NCBI GenBank assembly: GCA_905373345.1
Contig: CAJPSU010000001.1
Location: 1-25,752 of the forward strand
Source: Candidatus Saccharimonadota bacterium
GTDB lineage: Bacteria; Patescibacteriota; Saccharimonadia; Saccharimonadales; Saccharimonadaceae
Length of the DNA: 25,752 nucleotides
Direction: 5' to 3'
Position 1 is the first letter of the stretch. Every line of letters begins with the position of its first letter. The notes under the pieces are model-generated. The model saw only the letters and a program-made list of their open reading frames with translations. It was not told the origin of the DNA and did no database searches. This document shows, one piece after another, positions 1 to 7,750 of this stretch. The translations under genes and the position numbers were made by a program.

Positions 1-1
1 A

Positions 2-718
2 CGGCGCATCAAGAAAGCCGGCGGATCATTCCACTGGCTCGGGCGCAAAGCAAATACGCTGTTTGCCGGTCGAACGCACAGCAAATGGACAGTCATCGAC
101 GATACTGCTTACGTCGGCGGCGGCGTTAATATGGACGACGAAAGTTTTTCAAACGTCGATTATATGTTTCGCTTTTCCGACCAAGCGCTTGCCGATAGGC
201 TCATACAGGAACAACAGCACATCTACCGTGCTGATCGCGGCGGCGGTGCGGCGCGCAACCACTCAGCTCCTGTGTCGAAGACCACGACAATTTTGTTTGA
301 CAACGGATTGCCGACAAATTCACTCATATACAAACGGGCGCGCGCCCTTGCAAAACAAGCAGAACACGTTGCACTCGTATCGCAATATTGTCCAACAGGC
401 GCACTCAACCGCACGCTAAAACGAAAACAAGCGGTCCTTTATTTTAATCACTGGCGCACTGCTTCATCGCTCAATAAACTGCTCATTCGCCTCGGTATGA
501 TGACGGCGAGGCAAAAAACACTATATAATCATGATTGTTATCTGCATGCAAAATTTTTAATCGCAACAATGCCGGACGGCAGCAAAGCTGCGATTACCGG
601 ATCGCATAATTTTATGTACGGGTCGGGGCTAGTTGGCACGCGCGAAGTTGCCCTTGAAACCTACGACCCGCACTTGATACGGCAGCTTGAAACATTCCGC
701 CGCCGGTACGTCGAATAA
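2..718 (+). CDS. Phospholipase D / cardiolipin synthase-like protein, 5' truncated
   Basis: The reading frame is open from base 2 to a TAA stop, so the N-terminus lies outside the window. Two HKD motifs of the phospholipase D superfamily are visible. The first has HSKWTVIDD followed by GGGVN and S (about bases 77-148). The second is HAKFLIATMPDG followed by GSHNF (about bases 545-612). Both catalytic His/Lys pairs are present, so the enzyme should be active. The family hydrolyses or transfers phosphodiester bonds, as in cardiolipin synthesis from phosphatidylglycerol. The neighbouring phosphodiesterase fits a role in phospholipid turnover. An internal ATG at 131 is not the true start because the first HKD motif lies upstream of it. 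The exact substrate cannot be told from this fragment. Confidence 0.85.
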   Translation, partial: RRIKKAGGSFHWLGRKANTLFAGRTHSKWTVIDDTAYVGGGVNMDDESFSNVDYMFRFSDQALADRLIQEQQHIYRADRGGGAARNHSAPVSKTTTILFDNGLPTNSLIYKRARALAKQAEHVALVSQYCPTGALNRTLKRKQAVLYFNHWRTASSLNKLLIRLGMMTARQKTLYNHDCYLHAKFLIATMPDGSKAAITGSHNFMYGSGLVGTREVALETYDPHLIRQLETFRRRYVE

Positions 719-729
719 CCCCGCAATGA

Positions 730-735
730 TATAAT
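730..735 (+). promoter_or_regulatory. -10 box (TATAAT) of the phosphodiesterase gene
   Basis: A perfect TATAAT ends 9 nt before the ATG at 745 and begins just after the upstream stop codon. There is no Shine-Dalgarno site in the gap. Transcription would start at or within a few bases of the ATG, giving a leaderless or nearly leaderless mRNA. Confidence 0.6.
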
Positions 736-744
736 AGGAACGTT

Positions 745-1452
745 ATGCTTGTCATTGGACATCGCGGCGCGGGCGGCTTAGCGCCTGAGAATACGCTGCC
801 GGCGTTTCGCGCTGGCTACGAAGCTGGCGCCGATATGCTTGAACTTGACGTGCGTTTGACCGCTGATCATCGGCTTGTTGTTATCCATGACGCCTTGCTG
901 CTACGTACGCATTATGCCGCAGATAGCGTCGCGTCGCTGACGTACAAAAAGCTGCAGGAATTAACGCGCGATAATCCCGTGCCGCTGCTTGAAGATGTGC
1001 TACGCGAGTTCTTTGGAAAAATCTTGCTTAATATTGAAATCAAAAGTCGCCACACAGGCGACGCGCTCGTACGGCTGCTTCGGCGGCATTTCATCACTTG
1101 CGCCGATGATTGGGATCTGGTACTAATTTCATCATTCAAAGCACGCGAGCTCATGCGCGTTCGCCGACGGTCGAAACGCGCTAATCTTGCGCTTTTGCAT
1201 CATCAAAATCCATTCGCGTTTATCGCATACCACCGCTATCTTAAGCTGACGGCAGTTGGTTTTCACCGCTTGTATTTACATCGGCTTGCGCTTGAAATTG
1301 CGCGGCGCGCTGGTATTTTTATTTACGCATATACCGTTGATCGTCCGAGCGCAATCCACCGCCTAGAGCATCAGGGTGTGCAGGCAATTGTTACTAATTA
1401 CCCCGACAAGTGTATCGCGTACATAAATGCGCACGCCGAAACACGCGATTAG
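745..1452 (+). CDS. Glycerophosphodiester phosphodiesterase
   Basis: A 235-aa protein of the GDPD family, which cleaves glycerophosphodiesters (deacylated phospholipids) to glycerol 3-phosphate and an alcohol. The N-terminus carries the family signature: HRGA (His6-Arg7), PENT (Glu15-Asn16-Thr17), the metal ligands in ELD (Glu33, Asp35) and the catalytic HD at residues 48-49. NIEIK near residue 95 and the C-terminal YTVD ... VQAIVTNYPD complete the TIM barrel. There is no signal peptide, so it should act in the cytoplasm. The length matches short bacterial members such as UgpQ. It follows the phospholipase D-like gene by 26 nt but has its own -10 box. Whether it is also co-transcribed is unknown. 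Confidence 0.9.
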   Translation: MLVIGHRGAGGLAPENTLPAFRAGYEAGADMLELDVRLTADHRLVVIHDALLLRTHYAADSVASLTYKKLQELTRDNPVPLLEDVLREFFGKILLNIEIKSRHTGDALVRLLRRHFITCADDWDLVLISSFKARELMRVRRRSKRANLALLHHQNPFAFIAYHRYLKLTAVGFHRLYLHRLALEIARRAGIFIYAYTVDRPSAIHRLEHQGVQAIVTNYPDKCIAYINAHAETRD

Positions 1453-1507
1453 CTACCCCTAACCTATATCCAGCCGCGAGGATATTAGCACGAACAATAC
1501 AACTATG

Positions 1508-2437
1508 CTATTTATGATCTAAATATTCGCGAATATTTAGCGCCGCTGTCGCGCCCTCGCCAACCGCGCTCGCGACTTGCATCGTCGCACCGCTGCGCAC
1601 ATCGCCGCTTGCAAACACGCCCGGCACATTCGTCGCCAAGTGCTCGTCGGTTTTGATGAGTCCGCGCGTGTCAAGCTCAACACCGCTGCCCGCCAAAAAA
1701 TGCGTATTCGGCTTTAGCCCGATGAATACAAATACGCCGTCAACCGCAAATTCAACCGGCTTGCCGTCGCACTGCGCCCGAACTGCTCGCACTACGCCAT
1801 TCTTTGCAACGATTTCTTGCGGCACTGTTTTTACATGCACCGTCACTTTGCCATCGTCAATATACGGCTGCAATTCGTCTTGCAGCACCTTGCTCGCTTT
1901 TACCGTACTACGCACCAGCAAATCAATATGGCTCGCAAACCGCGTCAAAAAAATCGCTTCTTGTACGCCGGAATTACCGCCGCCGACAACTGCCAAGCGC
2001 TTGCCTTTATAAAACGCGCCGTCGCACGTCGCGCAATAGTGTACGCCGCGCCCGTATAATTCCTTTTCGCCCGGAATGCCAAGTTTATTATAATCACTGC
2101 CCGTTGCGATCAGCACAGCGCGCGCCGCCACGTCCTTCCCGTCAACCGTCACAATATTCACGCCGCTTTCGTGCCGCAATGCCGACACATCGCCGTATTC
2201 AATTCTCGCACCGAAACGCTCTGCCTGCTTCTGCAATTGCTCCGCGAGCTGCATACCGGCAATGCCATCAGGAAAACCCGGGTAATTATCAACTTGATCG
2301 GTAATAGCTGCCAACCCGCCGACGACACCTTTTTCGTACAGCACCGTATCAATCGCTTCGCGCGTTGTGTAAATTGCTGCTGCGAGCGCGCTCGGTCCAG
2401 CACCAATCATCACGACTGGAATAATATCATTTTTCAC
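1508..2437 (-). CDS. trxB: Thioredoxin-disulfide reductase
   Basis: An FAD- and NADPH-dependent reductase of about 309 aa. It has an N-terminal dinucleotide-binding loop (GAGPSALAAA), the redox-active CATC motif near residues 135-138, a second Rossmann loop (VVGGGNSG) and a C-terminal FAD contact (GVFASGDVR). These are the hallmarks of TrxB. It would recycle thioredoxin, which supports general thiol reduction and possibly ribonucleotide reduction. I chose the GTG at 2437 because AGGGGG lies 5 nt upstream of it. The GTG at 2443 would sit directly on that site. The gene starts 9 nt after the FKBP stop, so the two are probably translationally coupled. No thioredoxin gene is visible in this window. 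Confidence 0.92.
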   Translation of the reverse strand: MKNDIIPVVMIGAGPSALAAAIYTTREAIDTVLYEKGVVGGLAAITDQVDNYPGFPDGIAGMQLAEQLQKQAERFGARIEYGDVSALRHESGVNIVTVDGKDVAARAVLIATGSDYNKLGIPGEKELYGRGVHYCATCDGAFYKGKRLAVVGGGNSGVQEAIFLTRFASHIDLLVRSTVKASKVLQDELQPYIDDGKVTVHVKTVPQEIVAKNGVVRAVRAQCDGKPVEFAVDGVFVFIGLKPNTHFLAGSGVELDTRGLIKTDEHLATNVPGVFASGDVRSGATMQVASAVGEGATAALNIREYLDHK

Positions 2438-2446
2438 TTGCACCCC

Positions 2447-3139
2447 CTATTGATTTCCATACACTTTCATATACGCTTCCATCAGTTTTGATGAGTCCGG
2501 CTGAGGAATAGTCGGCGGCTGCGGAATCGCCATGACGACAAATTTCAGCGGCATATTTGCAGGAATTGTCTGCTTGCCGTTTTTATCTTTTTGCCCCGCT
2601 TCGCCGTATGCTTTGTCAGACGGGATACTCAGCAAACGCACGCCGCCGATTTTCATACCTTTCAATCCCTCTTTCCAGCCAGCGATTAACCCAGCTTTGT
2701 CAAGTCCGTTTGCCACAGCAGTCGGCTCTTTCAATTTGCCGCTATCAATACTTTGGTCAAATACATTACCGTTCGCGTCCCAGCCGATATAATACGCCGC
2801 AAATTTCGTCGAGCCGTCAATCACCGCACCGTCGCCTTCAGCTAAATCTTCCGTTTTCAGCTCCTTGACGCTATTCACATCGTACGTGCCCGCCTGCGTA
2901 CTGTACTGCTTAAACGTATCGTAATATTTTGCCGACAACTCATCTGCCTGCGCCTGCACTTTTGCCTTGTACGCTTTTAATTGCGTCTGGTATTCATTAT
3001 TGACTTTTTCATAGTCGGCTTGTATTCGCTGCTGATTTTGCATTGACAAAACCATCACCGCAAACGACCCAAGCGTGCCGACTACCGTCACGATCAAAAT
3101 CGTCATAATTCCCCAACGCTGCACTTTCGATGTTGCCAT
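2447..3139 (-). CDS. Membrane-anchored FKBP-type peptidyl-prolyl isomerase
   Basis: A 230-aa protein with one N-terminal membrane helix (about residues 11-33), a Gln/Lys-rich helical linker (about 35-90) and a C-terminal FKBP fold. The fold is recognised by GNVFDQS, LIAGWKEGLKGMKIGG, IPSDKAYGE and IPANMPLKFVV, in the order seen in other FKBPs. It should face outside the membrane and catalyse cis-trans isomerisation at proline during folding of exported proteins. The ATG is preceded by GAGAGGGG (3143-3150 on the plus strand), a good ribosome binding site. It is the first gene of an operon with trxB, pairing proline isomerisation with thiol chemistry. A short Pro-rich tail follows the fold. Confidence 0.88.
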   Translation of the reverse strand: MATSKVQRWGIMTILIVTVVGTLGSFAVMVLSMQNQQRIQADYEKVNNEYQTQLKAYKAKVQAQADELSAKYYDTFKQYSTQAGTYDVNSVKELKTEDLAEGDGAVIDGSTKFAAYYIGWDANGNVFDQSIDSGKLKEPTAVANGLDKAGLIAGWKEGLKGMKIGGVRLLSIPSDKAYGEAGQKDKNGKQTIPANMPLKFVVMAIPQPPTIPQPDSSKLMEAYMKVYGNQ

Positions 3140-3142
3140 ATT

Positions 3143-3172
3143 CCCCTCTCGTTATAATCAGCCTATAGTATA
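3143..3172 (-). promoter_or_regulatory. Promoter and ribosome binding site of the FKBP-trxB operon
   Basis: On the minus strand TATACT (3167-3172) lies about 27 nt before the ATG and GAGAGGGG lies 4 nt before it. It is back-to-back with the promoter of the ThrE-like gene. No convincing -35 box was seen. Confidence 0.45.
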
Positions 3173-3248
3173 GCAAATTCTCTCTGCGCGCGCTAGGCGA
3201 TTCCGGCGGCAAAAACAAAAAATCATAAGTAACTTTTCGCGTGCAGCT

Positions 3249-3257
3249 TGCTATAAT
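3249..3257 (+). promoter_or_regulatory. Extended -10 promoter of the ThrE-like gene
   Basis: TGCTATAAT is a full extended -10 element. It ends 7 nt before the ATG at 3265, so the mRNA would start on or next to the start codon. This argues against the upstream in-frame GTG at 3241 and ATG at 3256, which lie upstream of or inside the -10 box. Confidence 0.65.
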
Positions 3258-3264
3258 GAACGGT

Positions 3265-4674
3265 ATGAATTCATTTACGCAACTGGTTCGCCGTTCGTTC
3301 GGCAAAATTATTGCCGCGCAAGGTTCGGTAAAAATCGCAGATTTCGAAAAAATCGACAACACGCTCACGCCAAATATGCGTGCGTTGCGCCTCGTCATGA
3401 CGATGGCAGACCAACTATCGTCAATGGGTATGCCGGCGCATAGCGTCACGAATTTAGCGCTCAATATTACCGATGTTTATTGCCGGCAGAAAGTCCATAT
3501 TGATATCAGCTACACGCAAATTTTTGTTTCGCAAGACCGCGGTGTCGACCACGAACCGCTCACACTAATCCGCACAATCACGCCGCGCGAAACGAATTAC
3601 CAGCTCATGCAGCAATTGCAAGACCTGAGCGCAAAAATCGCCAACCACACGCTCACGCTTGACGATGCCGAAAAATCTCTCGACAAAATATTATCGCACG
3701 TGCGCCGTTATCCGCGCTGGGTCATTTATATCGCAAGCGGCGGAATCAGCGCCGGCTCAGCGATTCTCTACTCAGCGACCTGGCCGCTTGTCTTAATTGC
3801 ATTTTTCGTCGGCGCCGTTACAGCATGGCTGCTCGGAAGGCTCGGACGGCTGGCTTTACCGCCGTTTTTCACACAAGTCGTCGCATCATTATTCATTACG
3901 CTATTCGCTTCCGCGCTTATGTGGTTCGTTAGCCATGGCTATGTCGACTTCATGGGAAGCGTCAACCCGACGCTCATTACGGTCGGCGGAATCGTCTTGC
4001 TCGTTGCCGGCATGGCGATTGTCGGCGCCTTTCAAGACGCGATCGACGAATATTATGTTACTGCCGGCGCACGACTATTGCGCGTAGCTATGATGACGAC
4101 CGGCATCGTCGCCGGCGTTGGCATCGGCTTATACGCTAGCCGGAAACTCGGCATTTCGTTCATTCCAACGCCCGACCGCCTAACGTTTGCAAGCGCGAGT
4201 TATCAATATCTAGGCGCTGTCATTATTTCGGCATCATTTGCGCGTGGCAACCATACGCGGCTCGGCGGCATTATTTTGACCGGCTCAACCTGACTGCTCG
4301 GCTATTACACCTTTTTAGCAAGCAGCGGCGCGGGGCTTTCATCAATCCCTGCTAACGCGCTTGCCGGCATTACGATTGGATTTATCGCTACGCTTGTGTC
4401 GCGCGTTTGGCACATGCCAAGTCTTGCGATCGTCAATGCTAGCATCGTACCGCTCGTGCCGGGGCTAATTCTGTACAATGGGCTAATGGGGTTAATCGCA
4501 CCGGAAAATGCGCCCGGCGGAGACGATTTGCTGCTGCGCGCTATTCTTATTTCCGTCGCTATTGCCGCAGGCGCGTCGTTTGGCGTGCTTGTCGGGCGCC
4601 CGACGCGCCGCAGCTTCGTGCTGATTCGCAACAGCTTGCCGCAGTGGCCATTGCGCAGCGAAGATCGAGAGTAG
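3265..4674 (+). pseudogene. ThrE-type threonine/serine exporter interrupted by an in-frame TGA
   Basis: The sequence reads as one 469-codon gene except for a TGA at codon 343 (4291-4293). The same frame stays open on both sides and ends at a TAG (4672-4674). The N-terminal part is a soluble segment of about 145 residues with the ThrE-family pattern (DVYCRQKVHIDI, LTLDDAEKSLDKI) followed by several membrane helices from about residue 150. The C-terminal part continues the second membrane domain and has the family-typical SIVPLVPGLILYNGL. ThrE exports threonine and serine. The TGA sits in a membrane helix (TGST-stop-LLGYY), where Trp or Gly would fit. It may be a recent nonsense mutation, a sequencing or strain variant, or leaky readthrough: TGAC is a weak stop in E. 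coli. Residues 1-342 alone would lack the final helices. Confidence 0.8.
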
Positions 4675-4694
4675 TACCTTCTCTTATATTTTTA

Positions 4695-7235
4695 TTACAC
4701 GCACTCCGCGCCAAGTTTTGCGAGCGCCATCGTCGCCACACAGTCGACAATCGGTTTCGCGTCCGCATCCGTCAGTGTGCGCTCATAATGCGTCATGCGC
4801 AATCGGAATGTCGTCGTCTTTATTGAGTGATCATTCGCCGGCTGAAAAATCGCGCGTGGCTCAATTGTCACGATGATATCGCCTGCCGATTCGCCGACTG
4901 CCGCTTGCACCACATGATAAAGCTCAGCATACGATACGTCGCGCGGCGCCCGCAGCGACACATCGCGACTCGTCGATGGAAAGCGGCTCAGCGGCCGATA
5001 GGTTTGCCCATCGCGCGGCTGTGCTAACAACTGATCGAAATCAATCGAAAATCCAGCAGCATATTCCGGCAGTTTGAAATTCCGGCGTACCGCTTGCTTA
5101 AATTCACCAACAATACCAAGCCGCTCCTTACCGCACAGTATCCACGCGCTTCGCTGCCGATCAAATGGCGCAGCGACTTCAAACTCAACGCCGCTTAGTC
5201 CTTCACCGTCATCGTTCTCAGTCGCCATTGGGGTTAATTCAAACTGTGCGCCCAATGAGCTGAGCAATCGCACCGCCATGCGCTGCACCTGATAATACGG
5301 CGCGCTAGCGCGTGCTTTCTTCGCCGCATACACCGCATCGACAAATGTCTGCTCGCTCGGCAAACCATCTTCGCTATGCGGCAACCGTACATCGTGTCCT
5401 TTGCCGATCTCAAATAAACAAAACTCATCATGCCCCGCCTTGATATTCGCATGGACTTTGTCAAGCAAACTTGGCAGCACGCTCAAACGGTAGTATTGTA
5501 AATCAGGACTCAGTGCATTGCTCAGCTTATACGCTTGATCTGCATGTTGCTCGGCGCGCTTCAGTATATGCTCGTGCACAAAACTATAGGTAAGCGCTTC
5601 GTTTGCGCCGGCGCGCGACAGCTGCTCGCGAATTTGCCGCTTCAATTCGCGCCGCGGATTTTTTGGCGCCGGCTTTGTCGAACGCTGCGGCAGCTCGCGC
5701 GGTAATTTGCCGAAGTCGTACAATCGCCCCACCTCCTCGACGACATCTTCTTTCAATTCAATATCAGTACGCCAAAACGGCACTTGTATACACGTATAGC
5801 CGAGCTTATCTTCTGGACCGTGGCTATGAACCTCAACGTTATTGAGCAACGTATATATGTCGCTATCTGTCAGTTGCAGCCCAAGCCGCTGATTGATGAA
5901 CGAACTATTAATGTCAATGTTCGCCGGCGTATACTTACCCGCAAAATATTCATCAAATTCATCGCTAAATTGTTTCTTGTCGTGCACTTCACTTGCCTGC
6001 TCACCGCCGACCATACTCATCAACCGCTTCAATACGGGCGCATTTTGCAATGGCGACTGGCCTTTGTTAAACCGGCTTAGCGCGTCGGTAAACACGCCGT
6101 GGCGCATAGCAGTTTTTCGCACTGTATACATATCAAAATTCGCGCATTCTAGCACGATATTTTTCGTATCACTTGAAACTTCCGTGTCAGCACCACCCAT
6201 AATACCGCCCAGCGCTACCGCTCGTTCGCTGTCTGCGATGACGATATCGTCCGTGCCGAGCGTGTACGTTTTACCGTTCAATAGTGCAATCGTTTCGCCT
6301 TCGCGCGCCATACGTGCACCTAACTTACCGCCGCGCAATTTATCATAATCGTAAGCGTGCGTCGGTTGCGCCGTCATGAGCATGATGTAATTCGTCGCGT
6401 CAACGATGCTATTGATCGGCTTGCCGCCCATTGCTACTAACTGACACTGTAGCCACAATGGACTCGGCTGCACCGTCACATTTTTCACCGCCACTGCCAT
6501 AAACCGCGGCACTAAATCCGGTATATCGTTGTAGACGTCAAGCTTCAGCCCGCTGCCATCAGCAAATTTCTGCGCCACCGTATACCAATCCGGACTGGTA
6601 AACGCCTGCCCGAAAATTCCAGAAATTTCGCGCGCCACACCTAATTGTCCGAAACAATCCGGCCGGTGCGTAAACATCTTATTCTCAATATCAAGCACAA
6701 CATCATCCAAGCCAAACACCTGCGCGAAACTATCGCCCGCTCGCAATACCGCGCCTTTTGGCATATCTCGTTCGCGGATTTCAACAATACCGTCATGATC
6801 TGTGCCAATCGCCAACTCATCTGCTGCCGCCAGCATCCCTTGGCTCAATACGCCGCGCAACTTGCGTGCGTTCAGTACAAACGGCTCCGCGTCGTCAAAA
6901 CTCGCTGGCACCGTACTATTCGGCGGCAACCACACTGCCCACATGTCAGCATGGACATTCGGCGCACCGCAGACCACCTGCACATAGCCTTTATCATCGC
7001 GCGGCACATTAGCAACAGTGCCGCCATCATCTATTAAACACACGTGCAGCCGATCGGCATTCGGGTGCGGCTCGCACTGTACAACATGCACGATCCGCGC
7101 GTCTTTGTACTGAGCGCCCAGGTCAATGACCTTCTCGACGCTACCTAACTGCACATTCACCCGCGCCACCAATTCATCCACCGGTGGCAACTCAAAATTA
7201 ACTAAACTTTTAACGATATTCAGACTGACTTTCAT
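4695..7235 (-). CDS. pheT: Phenylalanyl-tRNA synthetase, beta subunit
   Basis: An 846-aa protein with the full bacterial PheT layout. First comes an OB-fold tRNA-binding domain (HPNADRLHVC at about 57-66). Next is the B3/B4 editing region, which contains PTHAYDYDKL and the GIMGG of the family. A B5 and catalytic-like core follows, including EEVGRLYDF and SFVHE. The C-terminus is a ferredoxin-fold anticodon-binding domain (FPSTSRDVSL to the end). It pairs with PheS as an alpha2-beta2 enzyme that charges tRNA-Phe. At 846 aa it is slightly long for the family. It normally follows pheS directly, but here about 3.5 kb separates them and pheT has its own promoter. It converges on the ThrE-like gene with a 20-nt gap. 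Confidence 0.96.
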   Translation of the reverse strand: MKVSLNIVKSLVNFELPPVDELVARVNVQLGSVEKVIDLGAQYKDARIVHVVQCEPHPNADRLHVCLIDDGGTVANVPRDDKGYVQVVCGAPNVHADMWAVWLPPNSTVPASFDDAEPFVLNARKLRGVLSQGMLAAADELAIGTDHDGIVEIRERDMPKGAVLRAGDSFAQVFGLDDVVLDIENKMFTHRPDCFGQLGVAREISGIFGQAFTSPDWYTVAQKFADGSGLKLDVYNDIPDLVPRFMAVAVKNVTVQPSPLWLQCQLVAMGGKPINSIVDATNYIMLMTAQPTHAYDYDKLRGGKLGARMAREGETIALLNGKTYTLGTDDIVIADSERAVALGGIMGGADTEVSSDTKNIVLECANFDMYTVRKTAMRHGVFTDALSRFNKGQSPLQNAPVLKRLMSMVGGEQASEVHDKKQFSDEFDEYFAGKYTPANIDINSSFINQRLGLQLTDSDIYTLLNNVEVHSHGPEDKLGYTCIQVPFWRTDIELKEDVVEEVGRLYDFGKLPRELPQRSTKPAPKNPRRELKRQIREQLSRAGANEALTYSFVHEHILKRAEQHADQAYKLSNALSPDLQYYRLSVLPSLLDKVHANIKAGHDEFCLFEIGKGHDVRLPHSEDGLPSEQTFVDAVYAAKKARASAPYYQVQRMAVRLLSSLGAQFELTPMATENDDGEGLSGVEFEVAAPFDRQRSAWILCGKERLGIVGEFKQAVRRNFKLPEYAAGFSIDFDQLLAQPRDGQTYRPLSRFPSTSRDVSLRAPRDVSYAELYHVVQAAVGESAGDIIVTIEPRAIFQPANDHSIKTTTFRLRMTHYERTLTDADAKPIVDCVATMALAKLGAECV

Positions 7236-7244
7236 ACTATCTCA

Positions 7245-7250
7245 ATTATA
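7245..7250 (-). promoter_or_regulatory. -10 box (TATAAT) of pheT
   Basis: A perfect TATAAT on the minus strand ends 9 nt before the pheT ATG. There is no Shine-Dalgarno site. It gives pheT a promoter independent of pheS, with an almost leaderless transcript. Confidence 0.6.
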
Positions 7251-7324
7251 CGCCATATCTGGAGCATTTTAAAAGCCGGCAAGCCATTTGGAACCGTAAT
7301 TGAGTGAAATAGTTAGTTACCCGC

Positions 7325-7588
7325 TCAATAATCTAGTTGTTCGCCGGCATTATAAGTTGTTCCTGAACGGTAAATATTTTGAATCAACATCACTTCTGGA
7401 GTAATCTGTCGCACACGGCGCAACGCCGAAACATGACGGTAGTTTTGTGCGGTCGGTGCGCCAACTACTCATTGCGTCAAGTACGATGACTTTAGTGGCA
7501 TAATACTCTCCACTTCGCACCAGTCCGAGTCGGTGGCTTTCAACCACTGCTCGCTAGCGTAATCAAGTGTTTCGTTGATGTACGTAAT
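7325..7588 (-). pseudogene. Possible degraded coding remnant between pheT and the 972-aa gene
   Basis: The 515 bp from 7236 to 7750 contain no intact gene I can support. On the minus strand one frame is open from 7588 to 7325 except for a TGA at 7469-7471. It gives protein-like text, such as DYASEQWLKATDSDW before the stop and NYRHVSALRRVRQITPEV after it. A second frame (7547-7350, GTG start, 65 codons) overlaps it with equally plausible residues, for example SGEYYATKVIVLDA. Two competing frames with a stop in one suggest a decayed gene with frameshifts. Neither frame has a ribosome binding site, and I do not recognise a family. The rest of the gap (7589-7750) shows only AT-rich sequence. Confidence 0.3.
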
Positions 7589-7750
7589 TTATAGTCAACA
7601 CCAGTGCATAATAATGCCACCGCTGTTTTCAACACCTCAATCGACAAAATACTCTGCTGTCAAACATAGTCAAATCAAGCAGCGTGGATTTGTAGGATTA
7701 GACATATACTAATCCTCATCTCTACCACAGCTGAGAGCTTTAGAATTAGA

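Noticed and set aside
1804..2304. 166-codon plus-strand frame inside trxB
   Set aside because: It is antisense to the conserved trxB core, and its composition (Arg/Ser/Pro-rich) is typical of a reverse-strand shadow in GC-balanced DNA.
3009..3464. 151-codon minus-strand frame overlapping the FKBP and ThrE-like genes
   Set aside because: It crosses a well-defined divergent promoter region and overlaps two genes with clear family motifs. It is a shadow frame.
4291..4293. Recoding of TGA as a sense codon (Gly, as in Absconditabacteria and Gracilibacteria, or Trp)
   Set aside because: pheT, nrdD, hisS and the 972-aa gene have no internal TGA. The nrdG, flavin reductase, rmuC, 185-aa and 147-aa genes end in TGA, with overlaps or nearby starts that fit real stops. 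GC content is also too high for those lineages.
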